Part shown: positions 6,447 to 14,297 of the stretch, one piece after another | Numbering within the stretch: position 1 is the first letter of the stretch | How the letters are laid out: the number at the start of each line of letters is the position of its first letter | Notes under the pieces: generated by a model | What the model was told of the DNA's origin: nothing | Seen by the model: only the letters and a program-made list of their open reading frames with translations | Databases searched by the model: none | Source: Brevibacillus_C sp046036945 | Lineage (GTDB): Bacteria > Bacillota > Bacilli > Brevibacillales > Brevibacillaceae | Assembly: GCF_046036945.1 (NCBI RefSeq) | Contig: NZ_JBJQOQ010000025.1 | Span: forward strand, 1 to 64,000 | Reading direction: 5' to 3' | DNA length: 64,000 nucleotides | Program-made: the position numbers and the translations under genes

Positions 6447-8693
6447 GTGAAGACGTGGAGATCAACGAAGGCAATGGAATGGCTTGCCGCTCTATTCCTG
6501 TTCCTTTTGATCAGGGAATGGCTGCTGCCGCTGGCTGCCTTGACTGATACGGCTGACCTGAGTCCGTTTTATCTGGTAACCGCGGGCGTTCTGCTCCTCG
6601 ATCTCTTGCTCAAACGCCGCGTCCTGGCTGCCGTATTGAAGCTGGCAGGAGTGATCTGGCTCGTTCATGCATCGTTTTTTCAAGACAGCATCCTGCATCT
6701 GCAGTGGATCAAACAGACCTACATCCACCTCAAACAGGACATCCCGCTTGCGCTGGGACAAAACTGGCTGGAAATGTCGCTCGTTTCGCGAAATCTGCTG
6801 TTTGATCTCTTGCTGGCGGCTCTCGCATCGCTGTTGTTTTACCTGGTGGTGGAGCAGCGTCAGGGGTTGTGGTTTGTCTTTTTGACAGAGGTGTACCTGG
6901 CAACCTTGGATACGTTTGTTCCGTACGAAGCAAGCGGCGGGATCATCCGTACCCTGATCTTCGGCTTCCTGCTGCTGGCCGTCAACCACCTGCTGGCGAT
7001 GGAGCGGCTCACGACGGGCAGGGCCAAGAGCCGTTTTGCCCTCTGGAAATCCCTGTTTGTTCCCATGGTCATTATCCTGTTTTCTGTAGGGGTTGCTTAC
7101 GCCGCTCCGAAACATGCGCCGAGCTGGCCTGACCCGGTTGCCTTTCTGCAAGGGAAGCAGAGCGCGGGGGGAAGTACAGCGGTCATGAAAAAAGTGGGTT
7201 ACGACGATGACGACGAGAATCTCGGCGGCCCGTTTGCCCAGGATGACAGAATGGTGTTTCGCGCGATCGTGGGCGACAAGTTTTACTGGCGCGGCGATTC
7301 AAAAGATATCTACACCGGAAAAGGCTGGGAAAAATCCGACGTTGTCTACGAGGCCATCGCAGAACCGCGCACCCACAAATGGGAAGAAGAGATGTTTAAA
7401 GGGCTGGACACGGAGAAGGTGACAGCGTCGCTCAACTTTTCCGAGCTGGAGAAGCTGCCGTTGATTTTTTATCCGGGACAATTGCGCCAGATCTTGGCGT
7501 ACACGCCGTCAAACGCGGCTATCGTGTACGATCGCAAAAGCAATCATTTGGAGACGATCAGGGGAGAGGACCTGCTGAGAGGCTCGAGGCTTGCAGACCC
7601 GAAGCGGAGAGCGAGCGGCACACAGGAACTGCATGTCTCCCCGGTCAACCTGGTCAGCTATAAGCTCGTTGCCGAGGCTCCTGTGATCAGTGTGAAAAAA
7701 TTGACAGAAGCCGGCACCAATTACAGCGAAGAGATTCGCCGCTCCTATTTGCAATTGCCGAATGAATTGCCGGCCCGCGTGAAGGAACTGGCAGAAACGA
7801 TCACAAAGGATGCGAAAACTCCTTACGATAAGGTGCGGGCGATTGAATCGTACCTGCGTACGGGCGGGCGGTTTCGCTACGAGACGAAAGACGTGCCGAC
7901 TCCGGGACCGGATCAAGATTTTGTCGACCAGTTTTTGTTTGAGAGCCACCGCGGTTACTGCGATCACTTCTCTACGGCGATGACGGTCATGCTTCGCTCC
8001 GTTGGTGTTCCGGCCCGCTGGGTCAAAGGATTTGCTCCCGGGACCGAGATAGGAGAAACAGAGGACCATCAAAAGATCATCGAGGTGCGCAGCAAAGATG
8101 CGCACTCCTGGGTAGAAGTCTACTTTCCCCAGTACGGCTGGATTCCTTTCGAGGCGACGACCTCTTTCGTCTCGCCCGTCCGGGTCAATTATGATCTGCC
8201 GATCGAGACACAGCCCGATTCTGTGCTGCCGGTGGCCCAACAGGACAAACCGAAAGATCAAAAAGACAGGACACGCAATGAACGGGAAGGCGACAAGGAG
8301 TCGGGGTCCGCGGGAATCCACCTTTCCAAAGGGATGTTGGCTGCTGCAGGGGGGATCATCGCAGCCGTGCTGCTGGCAGCATGGATCAGCCGCCGCTATC
8401 TGCTGATCTGGTGGCTGAAGCGGCAGATGTCAGCATATCAAGAAGATCATTTCCATAAAAAATATGAAAAATTGCTGTACATGTGCGAGCGCATCCTGTT
8501 CCCCCGCAAACCGGCGGAAACGCTGCGGGAGTACGTGCAGCGTCTGAGTCTTTCAGGCGATAAACGCCAGGATCTGCTGTACCTGACGAAGCTGTACGAA
8601 AAAGTTTGCTACGGGTACAAGGAGATCGGGGCAAAGGCTCGGGAAACGGCCAATAAAATCGTTGAGCGTTTGGCTTCCCAATTGAAGCCTTGA
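6447..8693 (+). CDS. Transglutaminase-like membrane protein (DUF3488/DUF4129 type)
   Basis: The 748-residue protein has an N-terminal multi-spanning part (about six to seven hydrophobic helices up to residue 220), an external region with the transglutaminase core, one more membrane helix at about 635-655, and a cytoplasmic tail. The catalytic triad is visible: Cys in RGYCDHFSTAMTVMLR, His in DAHSWVEVYF, and a downstream acidic residue in FEAT. This layout is that of the TgpA/YebA type. Reported roles concern peptidoglycan or envelope proteins, but none is proven here. GTG 6447 has GGAGG eight bases upstream and was preferred over GTG 6438. It is the last gene of the MoxR operon. Its stop codon overlaps the -35 element of the guaA promoter. 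Confidence 0.9.
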   Translation: MKTWRSTKAMEWLAALFLFLLIREWLLPLAALTDTADLSPFYLVTAGVLLLDLLLKRRVLAAVLKLAGVIWLVHASFFQDSILHLQWIKQTYIHLKQDIPLALGQNWLEMSLVSRNLLFDLLLAALASLLFYLVVEQRQGLWFVFLTEVYLATLDTFVPYEASGGIIRTLIFGFLLLAVNHLLAMERLTTGRAKSRFALWKSLFVPMVIILFSVGVAYAAPKHAPSWPDPVAFLQGKQSAGGSTAVMKKVGYDDDDENLGGPFAQDDRMVFRAIVGDKFYWRGDSKDIYTGKGWEKSDVVYEAIAEPRTHKWEEEMFKGLDTEKVTASLNFSELEKLPLIFYPGQLRQILAYTPSNAAIVYDRKSNHLETIRGEDLLRGSRLADPKRRASGTQELHVSPVNLVSYKLVAEAPVISVKKLTEAGTNYSEEIRRSYLQLPNELPARVKELAETITKDAKTPYDKVRAIESYLRTGGRFRYETKDVPTPGPDQDFVDQFLFESHRGYCDHFSTAMTVMLRSVGVPARWVKGFAPGTEIGETEDHQKIIEVRSKDAHSWVEVYFPQYGWIPFEATTSFVSPVRVNYDLPIETQPDSVLPVAQQDKPKDQKDRTRNEREGDKESGSAGIHLSKGMLAAAGGIIAAVLLAAWISRRYLLIWWLKRQMSAYQEDHFHKKYEKLLYMCERILFPRKPAETLREYVQRLSLSGDKRQDLLYLTKLYEKVCYGYKEIGAKARETANKIVERLASQLKP

Positions 8694-8718
8694 ATATTTT
8701 GGAGCGGTCTGCTAGAAT
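8690..8718 (+). promoter_or_regulatory. Promoter of guaA
   Basis: TTGAAT at 8690-8695 and TAGAAT at 8713-8718 are separated by 17 nt, a good sigma-A match. The -35 overlaps the transglutaminase stop codon. Confidence 0.7.
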
Positions 8719-8743
8719 GTGCTTCATTAGTACCAGAAGAACT

Positions 8744-8793
8744 GGGACTCCTCCTTTCGGTTAACCGCAAAGGAGGATGACCCGTTTTTTTTT
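8744..8793 (+). terminator. Intrinsic terminator inside the guaA leader (possible attenuator)
   Basis: CCTCCTTT (8750-8757) pairs with AAAGGAGG (8769-8776) around an internal palindrome, CGGTTAACCG. Outer GGG / CCC extend the stem and nine T follow. It lies downstream of the guaA promoter and 73 nt before the start codon, so it can stop guaA transcription. A small CCAG / CTGG hairpin precedes it (8733-8745) and another hairpin (8823-8839) lies just before the ribosome binding site. No known riboswitch consensus was recognised. Confidence 0.75.
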
Positions 8794-8865
8794 GGTTGAT
8801 CAGGCGGCCGCTTGTACGGATGCTTGGTGCAGGACCAAGTTTTCTGAGAGGTGAGGAGGATACTT

Positions 8866-10404
8866 ATGGACAAACCAATGGAAATGGTAGTCGTACTCGA
8901 TTTTGGGGGCCAGTACAACCAACTGATTGCCCGGCGGGTACGCGATTTGGGAGTGTACAGCGAATTGCTGCCTTACAATACGCCGATTGACAAGATCAAA
9001 GCTCTGCAGCCGAAGGGAATTATTTTCTCGGGCGGGCCGGCGAGCGTGTACGAAGCAGGCGCCCCTACGATTGATCCGGCTATCTACGAGTTGGGAATTC
9101 CGGTTCTCGGTATCTGCTACGGCATGCAGCTGACCGCCCATCTGCTGAAAGGAAAAGTGGAACGGGCAGGTGTGCGGGAGTACGGAAAAGGGGAGCTCAA
9201 GCTTCAGCGGAGGCACGAGCTGTACGATAAGTGGGAGGACAACGAAATCGTGTGGATGAGCCATTCGGACAAGGTCGTCGAATTGCCCGAAGGCTTTGAG
9301 ATTGACGCTACCAGTCCCGCTTGTCCGATAGCGGCCATGAGCAATCCGGCAAAAAAGGTGTACGGGGTTCAGTTTCATCCGGAGGTGCGCCATACCGTAA
9401 AAGGGAACGAATTTATCGGCAACTTCCTGTTTAACATTTGCGGCTGCACGGGCGATTGGAGCATGTCCAACTTTATCGACGACGAGGTGGCGCGGATTCG
9501 CGATCAAGTGGGCGATAAAAAGGTTCTCTGCGCATTGAGCGGCGGGGTCGACTCGTCAGTGGTTGCCGCGTTGATTCACCGGGCGATCGGCGATCAGCTT
9601 ACCTGTATGTTCGTCGACCACGGATTGCTGCGCAAGGGCGAGGCCGAAGGTGTCATGGAGACCTTCGTCGGCAAATTTGACATGAAGGTGATCAAGATCG
9701 ATGCCCGGCAGCGCTTTCTGGACAAGCTTCGCGGAGTGACCGATCCGGAACAAAAGCGCAAAATTATCGGGAACGAGTTTATCTACGTTTTCGATGAAGA
9801 AGCGGCAAAATTGAAGGATATGGACTTCCTGGCGCAGGGGACGCTGTACACCGATATTATCGAAAGCGGTACGGCCACCGCACACACGATCAAGTCCCAC
9901 CACAATGTGGGCGGACTGCCTGAAGATATGAAGTTCAAGCTGATCGAACCGCTCAAGACCCTGTTTAAAGACGAGGTGCGCAAGCTGGGCACCGAACTGG
10001 GGCTGCCGGATGAGATCGTCTGGCGTCAGCCGTTCCCGGGACCGGGGCTGGGCATTCGGGTGCTGGGTGAAGTGACGGAAGAAAAATTGACGATTGTTCG
10101 TGAATCAGATGAGATTTTGCGCGAGGAGATCGCCAAAGCGGGGTTGGACCGCGAAATCTGGCAGTACTTTACGGCTCTCCCGGATATGAAAAGCGTCGGG
10201 GTAATGGGCGACGTGCGAACCTATTCTTATACGGTGGGCATTCGCGCAGTCACCTCAATCGACGGCATGACCGCCGACTGGGCGCGGATTCCGTGGGACG
10301 TACTGGAGAGAATCTCCACCCGGATTACGAACGAGGTAGAGAACGTCAATCGGGTCGTCTACGACGTGACCTCCAAACCGCCTGCGACGATCGAGTGGGA
10401 ATAA
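8866..10404 (+). CDS. guaA: GMP synthase (glutamine-hydrolysing)
   Basis: The enzyme converts XMP to GMP using glutamine and ATP. The 512-residue protein starts with a class I glutamine amidotransferase domain (Cys in GICYGMQLTAH, partner His in QFHPEVRH). The ATP pyrophosphatase domain follows, with the PP-loop SGGVDSSVVAAL. The C-terminal dimerisation domain contains RQPFPGPGLGIR and ends in the family-typical KPPATIEWE. Length matches the family. ATG 8866 has GAGGAGGA upstream at good spacing. The gene is expressed from its own promoter through a leader with a terminator. The purine permease follows, so guanine nucleotide supply and base uptake are neighbours. Confidence 0.98.
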   Translation: MDKPMEMVVVLDFGGQYNQLIARRVRDLGVYSELLPYNTPIDKIKALQPKGIIFSGGPASVYEAGAPTIDPAIYELGIPVLGICYGMQLTAHLLKGKVERAGVREYGKGELKLQRRHELYDKWEDNEIVWMSHSDKVVELPEGFEIDATSPACPIAAMSNPAKKVYGVQFHPEVRHTVKGNEFIGNFLFNICGCTGDWSMSNFIDDEVARIRDQVGDKKVLCALSGGVDSSVVAALIHRAIGDQLTCMFVDHGLLRKGEAEGVMETFVGKFDMKVIKIDARQRFLDKLRGVTDPEQKRKIIGNEFIYVFDEEAAKLKDMDFLAQGTLYTDIIESGTATAHTIKSHHNVGGLPEDMKFKLIEPLKTLFKDEVRKLGTELGLPDEIVWRQPFPGPGLGIRVLGEVTEEKLTIVRESDEILREEIAKAGLDREIWQYFTALPDMKSVGVMGDVRTYSYTVGIRAVTSIDGMTADWARIPWDVLERISTRITNEVENVNRVVYDVTSKPPATIEWE

Positions 10405-10419
10405 GCTGGTGATCAAGAT

Positions 10420-10464
10420 AAAAACGGATATTTTTCTGTTTTATGCAGAAGAATGTTCGTTTTT
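10420..10464 (+). promoter_or_regulatory. PurBox-like pair upstream of the purine permease (also a guaA hairpin)
   Basis: AAAACGGATATT (CGGA at 10425-10428) and AATGTTCGTTTT (TTCG at 10456-10459) form an inverted pair with exactly 27 nt between the CGGA and TTCG cores. The -35 element follows 12 nt after TTCG starts, as at purE. As RNA the same segment folds into a 14-bp stem followed by T7, so it can also serve as the guaA terminator. Confidence 0.6.
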
Positions 10465-10467
10465 TTA

Positions 10468-10497
10468 TTGACAGCCTGTTTCGTTTCTTGCTACACT
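10468..10497 (+). promoter_or_regulatory. Promoter of the purine permease gene
   Basis: TTGACA (10468-10473) and TACACT (10492-10497) are separated by 18 nt. The same hexamers and spacing occur before purE. Confidence 0.75.
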
Positions 10498-10594
10498 TCT
10501 CATGTCAACGGAAGGCAGTCTTCTTTTTTGGACTTATGATTCCGATGTAACTTTATGGAAAGACTAGTTGCAAGAACAAGAGGAGGAAAAGTCA

Positions 10595-11965
10595 GTGCGA
10601 AAGTATTTTGAGTTCGACAGGCTGGGAACCAATTACCGCCGCGAAATCATCGCCGGCATCACCACGTTTCTGGCAATGGCCTACGTCTTGGCGGTCAATC
10701 CGTTCATTTTGAGCGGGGCGGATTTGGGAGCAGACCTGAAAGCCAACTACCCGCCGTTTGGCGCCATTTTTACGGCGACGGCCCTGGCCGCGGCGATTGG
10801 TACGCTGATCATGGGGATTTTCGGCCGGCTGCCCATCGGGTTGGCTCCGGGAATGGGTTTAAACGCGTTTTTTACCTACACGGTTGTTCTGACCATGAAC
10901 ATTCCCTGGCAGCAAGCCCTCGCAGGTGTCTTTATCTCTTGTACGATCTTCCTGATTCTGTCGCTTACCGGTATTCGTGAAGCGATCATCAACTCCATTC
11001 CACCCGGGCTCAAGTACGCCACTTCAGCGGGTATCGGCTTTTTTGTCGCGTTTCTCGGCTTGAAAAATGCGGGAATCGTGATTGCCAACGAAGCGACAAT
11101 CGTCTCCCTGGGTCATTTGAGCTTCCACTCGGGGATGAGCCCGGAAGACATTTTGGCTGCAAAGAATGCACTTTTGGCCGCGTTTGGACTGGTCGTCACC
11201 GGTATCTTGATGTCCCGCCGGATCAATGCCGCCATCTTCATCGGCATGGCGATTACCGCCGTCGTCGGGATGGTATTTGGACTTGTGGACCTGCCGGAAA
11301 AAGTGTTCGATGCGCCGCCAAGCCTGGCGCCCACATTTGGAGCCGCATTCTCTTACATGACCGACCCGTCCGTACTGTTCAGCGGCAATATGCTGATCGT
11401 CATCTTTACCTTTCTGTTTGTCGGTTTCTTTGACGCCACGGGAACGCTGATTGGCGTAGCCAGCCAGGCCGGTCTGCTGAAGGACGGCAGGCTGCCGCGG
11501 GCAGGACAGGCATTGGCGTCCGACGCGGTCGCCGGGATGGCCGGTGCGGTGCTCGGCACCTCTACGACTACTGCGTACGTCGAGTCTACGGCAGGGGTTG
11601 CGGCAGGCGGACGAAGCGGATTCGCCGCGATCGTGACAGCGGCGTGTTTCCTTGTTGCCTTGTTCATTTCTCCCCTTTTGACTGTGGTGACTCCGGCTGT
11701 TACCGCACCCGCATTGATCATCGTCGGAGTGTTGATGGCCTCCAATATGACCAAGATCGCCTGGAATGAGATCGAAGAAGCGCTGCCGGCATTTTTGACG
11801 GTGGTCATGATGCCGCTGACATTCAGCATCTCGGCGGGGATCGCCTGCGGGTTTATCGTCTACCCGATTACGAAGCTGTTCAAAGGGCAGGCTCGGCAAA
11901 TTCACCCGGTCATGTACGTTTTATTTGCGATCTTCCTTATCTACTTCATCTGGCTGCACGAATAA
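10595..11965 (+). CDS. pbuG: Hypoxanthine/guanine permease, AzgA subfamily (PbuG-like)
   Basis: The 456-residue NCS2 transporter has about 12-14 membrane helices. Motifs of the AzgA branch are present: REIIAGITTFLAMAYVLAVNP near the N-terminus, GLAPGMGLNAFFTYTVV, and FLFVGFFDATGTLIGV followed by the cluster VLGTSTTTAYVESTAG. AzgA members take up hypoxanthine, guanine or adenine by proton symport. GTG 10595 has AGGAGG eight bases upstream. A PurBox-like pair and a strong promoter precede it, so it probably belongs to the purine regulon with purE, purC and purH. The exact base specificity cannot be read from sequence. Confidence 0.93.
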   Translation: MRKYFEFDRLGTNYRREIIAGITTFLAMAYVLAVNPFILSGADLGADLKANYPPFGAIFTATALAAAIGTLIMGIFGRLPIGLAPGMGLNAFFTYTVVLTMNIPWQQALAGVFISCTIFLILSLTGIREAIINSIPPGLKYATSAGIGFFVAFLGLKNAGIVIANEATIVSLGHLSFHSGMSPEDILAAKNALLAAFGLVVTGILMSRRINAAIFIGMAITAVVGMVFGLVDLPEKVFDAPPSLAPTFGAAFSYMTDPSVLFSGNMLIVIFTFLFVGFFDATGTLIGVASQAGLLKDGRLPRAGQALASDAVAGMAGAVLGTSTTTAYVESTAGVAAGGRSGFAAIVTAACFLVALFISPLLTVVTPAVTAPALIIVGVLMASNMTKIAWNEIEEALPAFLTVVMMPLTFSISAGIACGFIVYPITKLFKGQARQIHPVMYVLFAIFLIYFIWLHE

Positions 11966-11989
11966 TGCTGATTAAGAGCAAGATGCGAA

Positions 11990-12007
11990 GGGGCTGTCCG
12001 ATAAGTC
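11990..12007. repeat. Left inverted IS-like end
   Basis: GGGGCTGTCCGATAAGTC matches the reverse complement of 18493-18510 at 15 of 18 positions, including the first ten. GGGGCTGTCC is a common terminal sequence of IS elements in bacilli. An IS1182-type transposase fragment lies just inside. Confidence 0.6.
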
Positions 12008-12015
12008 CCTAAAAT

Positions 12016-12061
12016 AAAAAGGTTGGAGCGGAAACTTTACGTTTTCCCTCCAACCTTTTTT
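12016..12061. terminator. Bidirectional terminator after the purine permease
   Basis: AAAAAGGTTGGAG pairs with CTCCAACCTTTTT around a 20-nt loop. It lies inside the IS-like end and would stop permease transcription and, on the minus strand, any transposase transcription. Confidence 0.85.
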
Positions 12062-12109
12062 GTGACACTGCTTCTGTAGGAAAGCAGCGAGGCGGATGCC
12101 TGCTACTTT

Positions 12110-12300
12110 CATTGGCGAGTCGGGGAAGAAAATCCCCCCAAGTCCGGCTGCTGCATCGCTGCCAGCCACATAGCCGGGAGGTTTTCGCACAGCAGCTTTT
12201 CGATCCCGCGGCAGGAGTAGACCTTTTGCGAATAGCCGTAAAGAATCACCTTGAGCATCATTTTGGGATGGCAGGCTGCGGCCTCCCCCTGAATAATGAG
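12110..12300 (-). mobile_element. Fragment of an IS1182-type transposase
   Basis: The minus strand encodes GEAAACHPKMMLKVILYGYS, then KVYSCRGIEKLLCENLPAMW and AAMQQPDLGG. This is the N-terminal conserved block of IS1182-family transposases. The expected FRTINRFR continuation and the catalytic DDE core are missing, and the reading frame breaks near 12120. The fragment is fused in frame to the end of the sdaAA remnant upstream. It points towards the IS-like end at 11990, as expected for a 3'-deleted copy. Confidence 0.75.
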
Positions 12301-12733
12301 TAAACAGTCGCTTAGCGCTTTTCCCGTAGGTGTTCCAGCCAATCCTCCGATCCCCGTTTCACGAAGAGAAGCTGGCATTTCTATACCCACTTCATGCATG
12401 ACCTGGATCATCTCATCTGGAGGGATGATACTTTTGACTCCGGCCAACGCCATATCTGCAACTGCCAAAGCGGTGATCGCATGCAATCCGTTGCGAATGA
12501 TACAGGGAACCTCTACAAGGCCACCAACAGGATCACATATAAAGATCCAACGAGTTTTTTAAAGCCAGTCCAACGGCATGTCCTACTTGTTCCGGAGTAC
12601 CTCCTCCGATTTCCACTAATGTACCTGCCGCCATCGCAGTTGCAGAACCCACCTCAGCTTGGCATCCTCCTGCAGCTCCAGAAATGGATGCTGAATTAGC
12701 AATGACGAGACCCAGTGCGGCCGCAGTCATCAT
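12301..12733 (-). pseudogene. sdaAA: Truncated, frameshifted L-serine dehydratase alpha subunit
   Basis: One frame gives AAALGLVIANSASISGAAGG, then CQAEVGSATAM and GGTPEQVGHAVGLALKNSL. After a one-base frameshift near 12545 the sequence resumes as CDPVGGLVEVP, then HAITALAVADMALAGVKSII and GLAGTPTGK. These are the conserved iron-sulfur and C-terminal blocks of SdaAA, including two of the cluster cysteines. Roughly the first third of the usual ~295 residues is absent, and the 3' end runs into an IS1182 transposase fragment. The enzyme would deaminate serine to pyruvate, but this copy cannot be functional. Confidence 0.85.
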
Positions 12734-12843
12734 CGATAAAATAATCGTGTCTCGAGAGTAACGGCCCTAAAACACTGGAGTTTCATCAACCAGGGAGTAT
12801 AGAATAATGATATATAAGTTTTGAAGAGAGTAGGAATAAGTTG

Positions 12844-14139
12844 ATGTATAAAGTAGGAATTGTCGGACCTCATCGTTCCGTAGAACGAATTTTGGATGTT
12901 TCCAAGGAATTTGAACAAGGGATGGAATTTATTCCTCATCCCTATCAAGATCCTAGAGAGATCAAAACATTGGTATTGGAATTCAATCATCAAGTGGATA
13001 CATGGCTTTTTTCGGGGCCCGTTCCGTACTTAATTGCAAAAGACGTATTGGATTCAGATGAGAATCTGGTTTATATACCGGGAACGGAATCGGGACTCTA
13101 TAAAGCGTTATTGGATTTGACTTATGACCAGATGGAAATATTGGACAGCGTGAGTATCGATTTTCCAAGGGGAATGTATCCGATTGACGAGGTATTAAAA
13201 CAATTGGAAAGGCCCCCTCGAAACATTCACGTGCCCTTTGATCTTCATATTGACCCTGAGGAGTTGGTGTCTTACCATCTCGATTTGTGGAAAAAAGGAA
13301 AGACCCAGGGGGCTTTAACTGCTTTACCTTCCATCTGTCAGGCATTAAAAGAGGCCGGAGTCCCGGCCTCTTGGATCACGACCACTCGATCAGAAACTCG
13401 CCAGACCCTGAAGATTCTGGCCGAAAAGATGAGGACTTCTTATTTCAAGGACACGCAGATTGGGGTTGAAATGATCGAGATCGAACATTTTGACCGGATC
13501 ATTCAGAAGGCTAAGACTCCCTACTATCTCCAACATTTGGAGCTGCGGTTGAAAGATACCCTCCTTCATCTCTGTAAGAAATTGGACGGGTCTTTGACGG
13601 ATAGGGGATATGGGCGCTACGTCATCTTCAGTTCTCGCGGTGCGATCGAGCGAGAAATCCCGATGCTACAGAACACCATCCTCCAGATGTCCACTGAAGC
13701 CGATACGACGATAGCGGTGGGGATCGGTTTTGGAGAGACGGTCCTTTCTGCGGAAGTGAATGCGCACTATGCGATTCAACAATCGAAGGAAAAACCGAAA
13801 CGGGGGATTATTATTGTTCAGGAGAACGGAATGATTATTGAATCAGTTGGCAGAGAGGAAAAACTCTCCTATTCAGCCCGCACGGATGATAAAGATTTGT
13901 TTAAGAAGCTAAAAAAGGGGAGTATTAGCGCAAAGACTTTTAATAAGATAGTCGCATTAATTCGTAGAATGGGCTGGAACGGTTTTACAGCGAAAGATTT
14001 GGCCACCCATCTTCACATGACAGAACGCCATGCAAACCGGATCATTAGCGATTTGTGCGAAGTTGATTTAGCTGAGTGTATTGGAGAGGAGTCTCAGGCT
14101 ACTCGTGGAAGGCCAAGTAAAATCTATCAATTGAAATAA
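12844..14139 (+). CDS. Transcriptional regulator with sensory, nucleotide-cyclase-like and winged-helix parts
   Basis: The product is 431 residues and I cannot give it a known name. The N-terminus (MYKVGIVGPHRSVERILDV) looks like a ligand-binding fold of the PrpR type. The middle contains DRGYGRYVIFSSRGAIE and later TTIAVGIGFGETVLSAEVNA, reminiscent of a degenerate GGDEF or GTP cyclohydrolase III fold; no GGDEF motif remains. The C-terminus (about residues 370-431) is a clear winged helix: FTAKDLATHLHMTERHANRI and a wing rich in Arg, Gly and Pro. It precedes two M20D hydrolases and a transporter pair and probably controls them. ATG 12844 was chosen; the ribosome binding site is weak. Its base composition is A+T-richer than the flanking purine genes. 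Confidence 0.7.
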   Translation: MYKVGIVGPHRSVERILDVSKEFEQGMEFIPHPYQDPREIKTLVLEFNHQVDTWLFSGPVPYLIAKDVLDSDENLVYIPGTESGLYKALLDLTYDQMEILDSVSIDFPRGMYPIDEVLKQLERPPRNIHVPFDLHIDPEELVSYHLDLWKKGKTQGALTALPSICQALKEAGVPASWITTTRSETRQTLKILAEKMRTSYFKDTQIGVEMIEIEHFDRIIQKAKTPYYLQHLELRLKDTLLHLCKKLDGSLTDRGYGRYVIFSSRGAIEREIPMLQNTILQMSTEADTTIAVGIGFGETVLSAEVNAHYAIQQSKEKPKRGIIIVQENGMIIESVGREEKLSYSARTDDKDLFKKLKKGSISAKTFNKIVALIRRMGWNGFTAKDLATHLHMTERHANRIISDLCEVDLAECIGEESQATRGRPSKIYQLK

Positions 14140-14166
14140 GCATCCAGTCTTGGATGCTTATTTTTT
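14137..14166 (+). terminator. Terminator of the regulator gene
   Basis: TAAGCATCCA / TGGATGCTTA is a perfect 10-bp stem with a 4-nt loop, followed by T6. The stop codon of the regulator is the first part of the stem. Confidence 0.9.
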
Positions 14167-14297
14167 GTAATTTCAAAAAATGATTGAATTAAGAGTTTTC
14201 ATGATATAGAATCATTTTATCGACATTGTCCTATATTATTCTTAAATTAAATATGTGCAAACAGAATCGGAAAAAATGGAAATGAGGTCGATTTACC

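Noticed and set aside
6492..8321. Minus-strand open frames opposite the transglutaminase gene
   Set aside because: Catalytic motifs are on the plus strand and the operon is continuous; the antisense frames are Arg/Gln-rich shadows.
8777..8854. A possible 25-residue upstream peptide ending at the guaA ribosome binding site
   Set aside because: It begins directly against AAAGGAGG without spacing and its first codons are the terminator T run, so transcripts long enough to encode it are those that escaped termination.
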